From Pseudomonadota bacterium (GTDB lineage: Bacteria; Pseudomonadota; Gammaproteobacteria; Burkholderiales; Burkholderiaceae_C), in the NCBI GenBank assembly GCA_963205115.1, contig CAUJHV010000054.1, forward strand, positions 1 through 64,000: a stretch of DNA of 64,000 bases, written 5' to 3'. Of the stretch, positions 33,020 to 45,157 are shown piece after piece. A program made the position numbers and the translations under genes. Position 1 is the first letter of the stretch. Every line of letters begins with the position of its first letter. The notes below the pieces were generated by a model, which ran no database searches, was not told where the DNA came from, and worked only from the letters and a program-made list of their open reading frames with translations.

Positions 33020-33802
33020 TTACTTGGGCGCCGGCTGGCGATCGGCCGGCTCGTCGTCCGGCTCGGGCGGCGGATTGCCGTCGTACACCGCCGCGCGTCG
33101 CCGTGCCAGATACGAATCGCGCACGAACGTATAGCGGTCCAGCGCGACCTGGTTGAGCACGCTGCTGGCAGTCAACAGACCCGCGCGCTTGTCGATGAGT
33201 TCCATCGCCGTGATCGCGTAGCGGTGATTGCTGTTGCTCACCAGCGACGTGAAGCTCGCCGCGCGGTCCAGCGGCCAGGCCGAGCCGTCACGCACATTGC
33301 TGGCACCGATCAGCGGCAGCACCAGATACGGACCGGTGGGCACGCCCCAGCGGCCCAGGGTCTGGCCGAAGTCTTCGGTCTGGCGTTCGATGCCGGCCTC
33401 GCCCGCGATATCCAGCAGGCCGCCCAGGCCGAAGGTGCTGTTGACCGCCACGCGCATGATCATCTCGAACGTGGCTTGCGGCTTGCCCTGCAGCGCGTGA
33501 TTCACGGCCGACCAGGCGTCGCCGACGTTGCCCAGGACATTCTCGAAGCCTTGCGACACGACGCGCGGCACCACGGCCTTGTAGGCCCTGGCCAGCGGCG
33601 CCAGGACGGCCGCGTCGACGCTTTCGTTGAAGCCGAAGATCGCGCGGTTGAACCGTTCCCAGGGGTCGGTGGGCGAGACCTTCACCGGGGCCGCCGGCGC
33701 GGCCGAGGCCGCCGTCGGCCCTGGTGCGGTGGCACAGCCGCCGAGGCCCCATGCGCCAGCCACAGCTCCCGCCAGCGCGACGCAGCGCAGACCGCCTGTC
33801 AT
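33020..33802 (-). CDS. mlaA: Outer-membrane lipoprotein MlaA (VacJ)
   Basis: A 260-residue lipoprotein with lipobox LGGC (Cys about residue 23). Family marks are DPWERFNRAIFGFNESVDAAVL, GNVGDAWSAVNHALQGK, and DFGQTLGRWGVPTGPYLVLPLIG. MlaA forms a ring in the inner leaflet of the outer membrane and removes misplaced surface phospholipid. ATG 33802 is annotated; a GTG at 33814 that overlaps the mlaD stop (GTGA) with GGGAG upstream is an alternative. The C-terminus is Pro/Asp/Glu-rich. mlaA lies within the operon, as in other Burkholderiales, unlike E. coli. Confidence 0.93.
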   Translation of the reverse strand: MTGGLRCVALAGAVAGAWGLGGCATAPGPTAASAAPAAPVKVSPTDPWERFNRAIFGFNESVDAAVLAPLARAYKAVVPRVVSQGFENVLGNVGDAWSAVNHALQGKPQATFEMIMRVAVNSTFGLGGLLDIAGEAGIERQTEDFGQTLGRWGVPTGPYLVLPLIGASNVRDGSAWPLDRAASFTSLVSNSNHRYAITAMELIDKRAGLLTASSVLNQVALDRYTFVRDSYLARRRAAVYDGNPPPEPDDEPADRQPAPK

Positions 33803-33810
33803 TCGCGGGC

Positions 33811-34293
33811 TCACTTCTTGGCTCCCGTGTCGGCCGCCGCCTCGCCGGCCTTGCTGGTGACGAGCTGGCCGATGAGGTTTTCCAGCACCACGGCCGATTG
33901 CGTCTGGCTGATGCGCCCGCCCGCTGCGAGGTTTTCGTCCGACGAACCCGGCTCGATGCCGATGTACTGGTCGCCCAGCAGACCTGCGGTCAGGATCTTG
34001 GCCGACGAGTCTTTCGGGAACTGCACGTGGCTGTCGATCTCCATCGAGACCACGCCCTGGTAGGTCTTGGGATCCAGCGCAATGCTCGTCACGCGGCCGA
34101 TGGTGACACCGGCGCTGCGGATGGGCGAGCGTGGCTTCAGGCCGCCGATGTTGTCGAAGCGTGCGGTCACCAGATAGCCCTTGCTGGCGCCGAAGCTGGT
34201 GAGATTGGCCGCCTGCAGGGCCAGGAAGACCAGCCCGGCCAGGCCGAGCAGGACAAACAGGCCCACCAGGGTCTCGATACCGCGTTTGTTCAT
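33811..34293 (-). CDS. mlaD: MCE-domain protein MlaD
   Basis: A 160-residue inner-membrane protein: one N-terminal membrane helix (ETLVGLFVLLGLAGLVFLALQ) and a single MCE domain with RFDNIGGLKPRSPIRSAGVTIGRV and LLGDQYIGIEPG. MlaD forms a hexameric ring that binds phospholipid above MlaE and hands it to or takes it from MlaC. The gene lies between mlaE and mlaA; the mlaE-mlaD gap is 36 nt. Confidence 0.94.
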   Translation of the reverse strand: MNKRGIETLVGLFVLLGLAGLVFLALQAANLTSFGASKGYLVTARFDNIGGLKPRSPIRSAGVTIGRVTSIALDPKTYQGVVSMEIDSHVQFPKDSSAKILTAGLLGDQYIGIEPGSSDENLAAGGRISQTQSAVVLENLIGQLVTSKAGEAAADTGAKK

Positions 34294-34329
34294 GTTTTTT
34301 GATCCCCAGTTGCTGCAGCGTCGGCCGGC

Positions 34330-35112
34330 TCAAGGCGTCGAGAACATCAAGGCCGTCAGCACGAAGTCCATCGCCAGCACGCCCAGCGAGGAGATGACGA
34401 CCGTGCGCGTGGTCGCGTAGGCCACACCTTCCGGCGTGGCCTCGGTTTCGTGGCCTTGATAGAGCGCCACCATCGTGCAGATGATGCCGAAGACGAAGCT
34501 CTTGACGATGCCGTTGCCCACGTCGCGGAAGACATCGACCTTGGACTGCTGGATGCTCCAGAAATTGCCTGAGTCCACGCCGATCAGCAGCACGGCCACG
34601 ACGTAGGCGCCCAGGATGCCCACGGCCGAGAACAGGATCGCCAGCAGCGGCATCGAGACCACGCCGGCCAGGAAGCGCGGCGCGAGGATGCGGCTCTTCG
34701 GGTCGACGGCCATCATCTCCATCGCCGCGAGCTGCTCGCCCGCTTTCATCAGGCCGATCTCGGCCGTCAGCGAGGTGCCCGCACGGCCGGCGAACAGCAA
34801 GGCGGTGACAACCGGTCCGAGTTCGCGCACCAGCGAGAGATTGACGATCAGGCCCAGCGATTCCGTCGCCCCGTAGGTCACCAGCGCGTAGTACATCTGC
34901 AGCGCCAGCACGAAGCCCACGGCCGTGCCCGAGGCCAGGATGATCAGCAGCGAGAGGTTGCCCACCGCGTGGATCTGGTGCACGACCAGGCCGAAGCGCC
35001 GCAGCGACGCGGGAATCGCCATCAGTACGTCCGCGGTGAAGGCCGCGGCATGGCCGAGGCCCCGCAGCATCTTCAGCACGCGCGCGCCCAGCGAGGCGAT
35101 GAAGTCGATCAC
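34330..35112 (-). CDS. mlaE: Phospholipid transport permease MlaE
   Basis: A 260-residue membrane permease of the MlaE family with five or so helices. Conserved parts are GTAVGFVLALQMYYAL, LVRELGPVVTALLFAGRAGTSLTAEIGLMKAGEQLAAMEMM, and the end NGIVKSFVFGIICTMVALYQG. It is the membrane core of MlaFEDB. The start is a GTG at 35112 that overlaps the mlaF stop by 4 nt, so mlaF and mlaE are translationally coupled. Confidence 0.93.
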   Translation of the reverse strand: MIDFIASLGARVLKMLRGLGHAAAFTADVLMAIPASLRRFGLVVHQIHAVGNLSLLIILASGTAVGFVLALQMYYALVTYGATESLGLIVNLSLVRELGPVVTALLFAGRAGTSLTAEIGLMKAGEQLAAMEMMAVDPKSRILAPRFLAGVVSMPLLAILFSAVGILGAYVVAVLLIGVDSGNFWSIQQSKVDVFRDVGNGIVKSFVFGIICTMVALYQGHETEATPEGVAYATTRTVVISSLGVLAMDFVLTALMFSTP

Positions 35113-35927
35113 GCCGCGTTCTCCCGGGGGCCGAAATCCTCGGCCATCGACGGCGCGGGGTAGTGGAACTTCACCGGACCGTCGGGTTCGCCGCGCACGA
35201 ACTGGCGCACTTCCGGGTCGGTGCTGCCCATCAGGTCCGCCGGCGAACCCTTGGCGACCACGCGGCCGCCGGCGGCCATCAGGATCACGTAGTCGCTGAT
35301 GGCCATGCACTCGGGCACGTCGTGCGAGACCACCAGCGAGGTGGCGCCCGTGACGTCGTTGAGCGTGCGGATCAGCTTGGCAGCCACGCCCATGGAGATC
35401 AGGTCCAGGCCGGCGAAGGGCTCGTCGTACATGATCAGCTCGGGGTCCAGCGCGATGGCGCGCGCCAGCGCGATGCGCCGCGCCATGCCGCCGGAGACTT
35501 CGCTGATGCGCAGCGGCGCCGCGCCACGCAGGCCGACGGCGTTGAGCTTCATCAGCACGATGTCGCGGATCAGCGCCTCGGGCAAGCCGCTGTGCTCGCG
35601 CAGCGGAAAGGCCACGTTGTCGAAGACCGTCAGGTCGGTGAACAGCGCGCCGAACTGGAACAGCATGCCCATGCGCCGGCGCAGGCGGTACATCAGTGCG
35701 CGATCGCTCGCCACCACCTTTTCGCCGTCGAAACGCACCTCGCCGGAATTGGGCGTGTGGCTGCCGCCGATCAAACGCATCAGCGTGGTCTTGCCGCAGC
35801 CCGATCCGCCGAGGATGGCCGTGACCTTGCCGCGCGGGAAGTTCAGCGAGATGTCGCTCAGGATCAGCCGGCTCGCGTCATAGCCGAACGTGACATGGTC
35901 GATCTCGATGAGGGCGTCTGTGCTCAA
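35109..35927 (-). CDS. mlaF: Phospholipid transport ATPase MlaF
   Basis: A 272-residue ABC ATPase from the chosen start. Walker A is LGGSGCGKTT, the Q-loop LFQFGALFTDL, the signature SGGMARRIALARA (LSGGQ variant typical of MlaF), and Walker B LIMYDEPFAGLD. It powers the Mla complex. No ATG or GTG precedes the conserved N-terminus (ALIEIDHVTFGYD); TTG 35927 fits best, while a TTG at 35990 would add 21 unconserved residues. It is the first gene of mlaFEDACB. Confidence 0.9.
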   Translation of the reverse strand: MSTDALIEIDHVTFGYDASRLILSDISLNFPRGKVTAILGGSGCGKTTLMRLIGGSHTPNSGEVRFDGEKVVASDRALMYRLRRRMGMLFQFGALFTDLTVFDNVAFPLREHSGLPEALIRDIVLMKLNAVGLRGAAPLRISEVSGGMARRIALARAIALDPELIMYDEPFAGLDLISMGVAAKLIRTLNDVTGATSLVVSHDVPECMAISDYVILMAAGGRVVAKGSPADLMGSTDPEVRQFVRGEPDGPVKFHYPAPSMAEDFGPRENAA

Positions 35928-36039
35928 ACAGGCTGAACCCGGAGACCGGGTCGATACGGACAATCCCGAATTTTTGCACAGTGCGGTCAAGACCCCCGAA
36001 AGAGGTCAGGTGGCCGCGACCCAGCCGCGGCAGGCCCGC

Positions 36040-37518
36040 TCAGCGCGGCAGCGTGCTGCGCCCCATCAGCCAGCTGTCGACCGCCCGCGCGGCCTGGCGG
36101 CCCTCACGAATCGCCCACACCACCAGGCTCTGGCCGCGGCGCATGTCACCGGCCGCGAAGACCTTGTCGACATTCGTGCGGTAGCCCGTGCCGTCTTCCG
36201 TGCCGGCCTTGGCATTGCCGCGCGCGTCCTTGTCCACGCCGAAGGCTTCGAGCACGGTGGGCACCGGATTCACGAAGCCCATGGCCAGCAGCACGAGGTC
36301 GGCTTTCCATTCCTTCTCGGTGCCGGGGATCTCCGTCATCTTGCCGCCCTGCCATTGCAGTTCGACGGTCTTTAGGCCCACGACGCGGTGCTTGTCCTTG
36401 CCCGTGCCGGCGATGAATTCCTTGGTGGCGATCGCGAAGGTGCGCGCGCAGCCTTCGTCGTGGCTGGAGCTGGTGCGCAGCTTGTAGGGCCAGTACGGCC
36501 AGGTCAGCGGGCGGTCTTCCTGCTCCGGCGGCATGGGCATCAGCTCGAACTGCGTCACGCTGGCCGCGCCGTGGCGGTTGCTGGTGCCCACGCAGTCGCT
36601 GCCGGTGTCGCCGCCGCCGATGACGATGACGTGTTTGCCGGTGGCCATGATCTGGCCCTTGAGCTTGTCGCCGGCCACGACCTTGTTCTGCATCGGCAGG
36701 AATTCCATCGCGAAGTGCACGCCGTCGAGCTGGCGCCCCGGCACGGGCAAGTCGCGCGATTGCTCGGAGCCGCCGGTCAGCAGCACCGCGTCGAATTCGC
36801 CCTTCAGCTGCTCGGCCGTGATCACATGCTGCGCATCGTTGGTGACCTTGCTGCCTTCGGGCATGGCGCCCACCAGCACGCCGGTGCGGAAGCTCACGCC
36901 TTCGGCCTGCATCTGCGCGACGCGGCGATCGATGTGCGACTTCTCCATCTTGAAGTCGGGAATGCCGTAGCGCAGCAGGCCACCGACGCGGCTGTTCTTC
37001 TCGAACACCGTGACGTCGTGGCCGGCACGTGCGAGCTGCTGCGCAGCCGCCAGGCCGGCGGGGCCGGAACCCACGACGGCCACACGCTTGCCGGTCTTCG
37101 CCCGCGCGGGCTGCGGCTGCACCCAGCCTTCGGCCCAGGCACGGTCGATGATGGCGTGTTCGATGGACTTGATGCCCACCGCGTCGTCATTGACGTTCAG
37201 CGTGCAGGCGGCCTCGCAAGGTGCGGGGCACACGCGGCCGGTGAACTCCGGGAAGTTGTTCGTCGAGTGCAGCACGTCGATGGCCAGGCGCCAGTCGCCG
37301 CGGTAGACGAGGTCGTTGAAGTCCGGAATGATGTTGTTGACCGGGCAGCCGTTGTTGCAGAACGGCGTGCCGCAGTCCATGCAGCGTGCGCCCTGGACCT
37401 TCGCCTGATCGGCGTTCAGGCCGATGACAAATTCCTTGTAGTTCTTGACGCGCTTCTCGACCGCTTCGTAGCCCTCTTCGAGGCGCTCGAATTCCATGAA
37501 GCCGGTGACTTTTCCCAT
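36040..37518 (-). CDS. gltD: Glutamate synthase small subunit
   Basis: A 492-residue beta subunit of NADPH-dependent glutamate synthase. N-terminal Cys motifs (RCMDCGTPFCNNGCP and CPAPCEAACTL) bind iron-sulfur clusters. VAVVGSGPAGLAAAQQLARAG is the FAD-binding Rossmann site, and VIVIGGGDTGSDCVGTSNRHGA the NADPH site. It supplies electrons to GltB. It follows gltB after 101 nt, the usual order. Confidence 0.96.
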   Translation of the reverse strand: MGKVTGFMEFERLEEGYEAVEKRVKNYKEFVIGLNADQAKVQGARCMDCGTPFCNNGCPVNNIIPDFNDLVYRGDWRLAIDVLHSTNNFPEFTGRVCPAPCEAACTLNVNDDAVGIKSIEHAIIDRAWAEGWVQPQPARAKTGKRVAVVGSGPAGLAAAQQLARAGHDVTVFEKNSRVGGLLRYGIPDFKMEKSHIDRRVAQMQAEGVSFRTGVLVGAMPEGSKVTNDAQHVITAEQLKGEFDAVLLTGGSEQSRDLPVPGRQLDGVHFAMEFLPMQNKVVAGDKLKGQIMATGKHVIVIGGGDTGSDCVGTSNRHGAASVTQFELMPMPPEQEDRPLTWPYWPYKLRTSSSHDEGCARTFAIATKEFIAGTGKDKHRVVGLKTVELQWQGGKMTEIPGTEKEWKADLVLLAMGFVNPVPTVLEAFGVDKDARGNAKAGTEDGTGYRTNVDKVFAAGDMRRGQSLVVWAIREGRQAARAVDSWLMGRSTLPR

Positions 37519-37619
37519 GGTTCACTCACTCGTTCGTTGATCGTGCCGGGCGCCCGCGGGCGCCGGGCCGCTGCTCACCGGTGCGCCGCCGCGTGGCGCG
37601 CGCACCGGAGCCAGCGTGT

Positions 37620-42365
<4,746 letters not shown>

Positions 42366-42422
42366 GGGTTCTTCTCCTGGTCCCGGGCATGCCAATGGCC
42401 CGGGGAAACGTCCTGTTGCGGA

Positions 42423-42451
42423 AGAATAGTGCAGCGCAGCATGAAGCTCAA
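42423..42451 (-). promoter_or_regulatory. gltB promoter
   Basis: On the minus strand, TTGAGC (42451-42446) and TATTCT (42428-42423) are exactly 17 nt apart, matching sigma-70 -35 and -10 boxes at four of six positions each. Transcription would start near 42416, leaving a leader of about 50 nt with AGGAGA before gltB. Confidence 0.55.
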
Positions 42452-42457
42452 CCGCTT

Positions 42458-42537
42458 TTAATTGGGGTCGGAGTCAGTTTAAATGACGTAGCTTCGAAAT
42501 TTTCAATTAATTGGGGACATAACAAACGCATGACCCC
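42458..42537. repeat. A+T-rich repeat cluster downstream of the RAYT-like gene
   Basis: TTAATTGGGG occurs at 42458-42467 and again at 42507-42516. The first copy is followed by TCGGAGTCA, and GACCCC at 42532-42537 is the inverse of GGGGTC at 42464-42469. The A+T content contrasts sharply with the surrounding DNA. Similar AATTGGGGTC-type sequences flank IS200/RAYT-type genes in other proteobacteria, so these may be REP-like target or remnant sequences. Confidence 0.45.
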
Positions 42538-42690
42538 ATGCGCAACGCCGGTCGCCTGCAGGGTGGCGCGACGAGTCGCAATTCGCATGCCATGCCTCGA
42601 GTTCCGCTGGCCAGCGGCGTGTACGCTTGGCGCGCGGCCATGGAACACCATGCCGCCACGCCCGTGTTGTGCCCGCAGCGCGTGGCCTTC

Positions 42691-43386
42691 TCAGGAGCCC
42701 GGCGGCTGCCGGCCACGCGGTGGCGACGCGCGGCGCGGGCGCCCCCGCGGACGCGGCTTCAGCGGCATGGCCGTCAAGGGCTGCAGCGCCGTCAGGGTCT
42801 GTGCGGCCGCCAAGGGGCGGCCCGTCGACAAGGCACCCAGCACACGAGCGGCTGACGGGGCGTCCAGGCCGGCTTCCAGGCGCTGGCGCCAGGCCATGTG
42901 GCGATCGAACGGTGTATTGCCCAGCGCCCAATAGGCTGGCGGATCGACGAGGGCGGCATCGTGCATGTCCCCCAGATGGTGCGCCCCGCTCGATGCCGCG
43001 GGCGACAGCGGCTCGACCTGTTCGACGAAGGCCAGCGCCGTCAGTTCCAGTTCACCGCCCTCCACCGCCGCGCACTGGAAGCGGCCCGCCCACAGCGTGC
43101 CCTGCCGGTGGTGCCTGGCGTTGAACGCCGCCACGTAGCGCCGGCCGAGATCCTGGATCATGCGGCTGAGCGCCTGAGCTGACGGCGGGCGCAGCAGCAG
43201 CCGGTATTCGGTGGCCTGCAGCGACCAGCCGTGCAGCACGACCTTGTGTGTGGCGGCCACATCCCGAAGGATGTCGAGCCAGCGCTGCTGATCCACCGCG
43301 TCATGCGCGACGGCGCCCGCGTTGTGCCCCCGCTGGCGCACCAGGTGCGCAAAGCCGGCCAGGATGAACCGCGCCTGCCGCGCCAT
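42691..43386 (-). CDS. RAYT/Y1-transposase-like protein lacking the HUH motif
   Basis: A 231-residue relative of REP-associated tyrosine transposases. Conserved scaffold: MARQARFILAGFAHLVRQRGHN at the N-terminus, LSRMIQDLGRRYVAAFNARH with the helix that carries the catalytic Tyr, and GTLWAGRFQCA. The strand that normally reads MPNHVHLLL here reads QATEYRLLL, so both metal-binding histidines of the HUH motif are gone. The C-terminus is basic and Pro/Arg-rich. I infer a domesticated DNA-binding protein rather than an active transposase. Similar genes are common beside gltB in Burkholderiales. It ends 13 nt before aroB in the same direction. Confidence 0.75.
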   Translation of the reverse strand: MARQARFILAGFAHLVRQRGHNAGAVAHDAVDQQRWLDILRDVAATHKVVLHGWSLQATEYRLLLRPPSAQALSRMIQDLGRRYVAAFNARHHRQGTLWAGRFQCAAVEGGELELTALAFVEQVEPLSPAASSGAHHLGDMHDAALVDPPAYWALGNTPFDRHMAWRQRLEAGLDAPSAARVLGALSTGRPLAAAQTLTALQPLTAMPLKPRPRGRPRRASPPRGRQPPGS

Positions 43387-43398
43387 ATCAAGCGTGCG

Positions 43399-44511
43399 CT
43401 AACTTGCGCGCAACTCCACTCGGCGCGTGATGATCTGCTCGACGATTCGCGGGTCGGCCTCGGTCACGCGGGCCTGCCCGAGGCGCTCGAGCAGCACGTA
43501 GCGGATGTGCCCGCCTTCGGCCTTCTTGTCGTGCCCCATCAGCTCGAGATAACGCGACAGGCCCAGATCCGGCGCGCGCGTGGGCAGCCCGGCCGCCGTC
43601 ACCAGCGCCTCCAGCCGCTGCGCCGAGCCGGGGTCCAGCAGACCCAGCGCCACCGACAGATCCGCGGCCATCAGCATGCCGCAGCCCACCGCCTCACCAT
43701 GCAGCCACTCGCCATAGCCCAACCCGGTCTCGATGGCGTGGCCGAAGGTGTGGCCGAAATTGAGAATCGCCCGCAGGCCCGCTTCGCGCTCGTCCTGGCC
43801 GACCACATCAGCCTTGATCTCGCAGGAGCGCCGGATCGCGTGCGCCAAGGCCAGCGGTTCGCGCGCCCGCAGCGCAGGAAGCTGTGCCTCCAGCCAATCG
43901 AAGAACGCCGCGTCGGCAATCGGCCCGTATTTGACGACCTCGGCCAGGCCGGACAGGTATTCGCGTTCGGGCAAGGTGGCCAGCGTATCCAGGTCGCAGA
44001 TCACACGCCGGGGCTGGTAGAACAGGCCGATCATGTTCTTGCCCAGCGGGTGGTTGATGGCGGTCTTGCCACCGACCGACGAGTCCACCTGCGCCAGCAG
44101 CGTCGTGGGCACCTGCACGAAGGGCACGCCGCGCATGTAGCAGCCGGCGGCAAAGCCGGTCATGTCGCCCACCACGCCGCCGCCCAGCGCAAAGAGCACG
44201 GTCTTGCGGTCGCAGGTCGATGCCAGCAGGTGGTCGAAGATGCGGTTCATCGACGACCAGTCTTTGTGCGCTTCGCCGTCCGGCAATTCGACCGTGCTCA
44301 GCTGCGCGTAGTGCGGAGCCAGTGCCTTGCAAAGCGCGTCCGTCCAGAGCGGGCCGATCGTCGAATTCGTGACGATCACCGCCTGCCGCGCCTTGGGCAG
44401 GCCGGCCCAGATGTCGGCCCGGCCCAGCAGCCCGCGGCCGATCAGGATGTCGTAGCGGTCTGCGCCGGTGTCGACGACGACCCGTTCGATGGGCGAGGAA
44501 TCTGCGGACAT
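43399..44511 (-). CDS. aroB: 3-dehydroquinate synthase
   Basis: A 370-residue NAD+- and Zn2+-dependent enzyme, second step of the shikimate pathway. Signatures are ELPDGEAHKDW, LGGGVVGDMTGFAAG, QVPTTLLAQVDSSVGGKTAINH, the zinc ligands in GLAEVVKYGPI and LNFGHTFGHAIE, and LHGEAVGCGM. It follows aroK after 25 nt, the conserved aroKB arrangement. Confidence 0.97.
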   Translation of the reverse strand: MSADSSPIERVVVDTGADRYDILIGRGLLGRADIWAGLPKARQAVIVTNSTIGPLWTDALCKALAPHYAQLSTVELPDGEAHKDWSSMNRIFDHLLASTCDRKTVLFALGGGVVGDMTGFAAGCYMRGVPFVQVPTTLLAQVDSSVGGKTAINHPLGKNMIGLFYQPRRVICDLDTLATLPEREYLSGLAEVVKYGPIADAAFFDWLEAQLPALRAREPLALAHAIRRSCEIKADVVGQDEREAGLRAILNFGHTFGHAIETGLGYGEWLHGEAVGCGMLMAADLSVALGLLDPGSAQRLEALVTAAGLPTRAPDLGLSRYLELMGHDKKAEGGHIRYVLLERLGQARVTEADPRIVEQIITRRVELRAS

Positions 44512-44536
44512 GCCGGCAGTGTATGCCGGCCCTTTC

Positions 44537-45157
44537 CTAGGCCACCTGACCCGAAGGCGGCTGCGGCGGCTCCAGACCGCCAGCAGGCCAGTGGCCGTCG
44601 AGCTCGAGCTGCATCATCACCATGTTGACCAGGGTGGAGACCGAGGGCCGCACGGCTTCGACCGTGAAATGGGCGGCCTGGCGATACAGCGGGTCGCGCT
44701 CGCGGAAGAGCTCGCGCAGGCGGCGCTGCGGGTCGGCCACCTGCAGCAGCGGCCGCTGCGTGTCGTGCCGCAAGCGTCGGAACAGGTCGTCGGGCGTGGT
44801 GCTCAGATAGATCACGCGACAGCGCTCGCGCAGCGCGTCGCGGTTGGCCTGCCGCAGCACAGTGCCACCACCGGTAGCCAGCACGCCGTCGCCGCGCCGG
44901 CTGAGCTCGTCGATGACCTCCTGTTCGAGGTCGCGAAAGGCCTGCTCACCGTGGGTCTCGAAAAACGAACGGACCGGCATGCCGATCCGTTCTTCGATCT
45001 CGTGATCGCTGTCCGTGAAGCGCAGCTTCAGGTGCCGCGCCAGATGCCGCCCGACAGTGGACTTCCCACTGCCAGGCATGCCGACGAGGGCGATCAGGGG
45101 CGCATGATCAATTGGGGTTGGTGCAGACAGAAGAAATACCGTAGGGGCTGACCACAA
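44537..45157 (-). CDS. aroK: Shikimate kinase
   Basis: Shikimate kinase phosphorylates shikimate with ATP. Walker A is VGMPGSGKST, the shikimate-binding DSDHEIEE follows (LRFTDSDHEIEERIG), and the GGG motif is LATGGGTVLR; the lid has RPLL. About 190 residues. The start is uncertain: no ATG or GTG lies just before the first strand (LIALVGMPG), and the ATG within Walker A is too late. TTG 45157 is the nearest standard start and would overlap the upstream Ig-repeat gene by 50 nt. CTG 45130 or CTG 45097 are alternatives. Confidence 0.88.
   Translation of the reverse strand: MWSAPTVFLLSAPTPIDHAPLIALVGMPGSGKSTVGRHLARHLKLRFTDSDHEIEERIGMPVRSFFETHGEQAFRDLEQEVIDELSRRGDGVLATGGGTVLRQANRDALRERCRVIYLSTTPDDLFRRLRHDTQRPLLQVADPQRRLRELFRERDPLYRQAAHFTVEAVRPSVSTLVNMVMMQLELDGHWPAGGLEPPQPPSGQVA

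Larger units (their letters stand above)
42366..42690. other. Intergenic region between gltB and the RAYT-like gene
   Basis: This 325-nt gap contains the gltB promoter (42423-42451) and an A+T-rich island at about 42455-42530 with a repeated motif described separately. From about 42540 to 42690 the sequence is GC-rich and no convincing gene is seen. Confidence 0.7.

Noticed and set aside
42691..43386. Active IS200-type insertion element
   Set aside because: The HUH motif is lost, there are no clear left and right hairpin ends bounding the gene, and it occupies a conserved gltB-neighbouring position.
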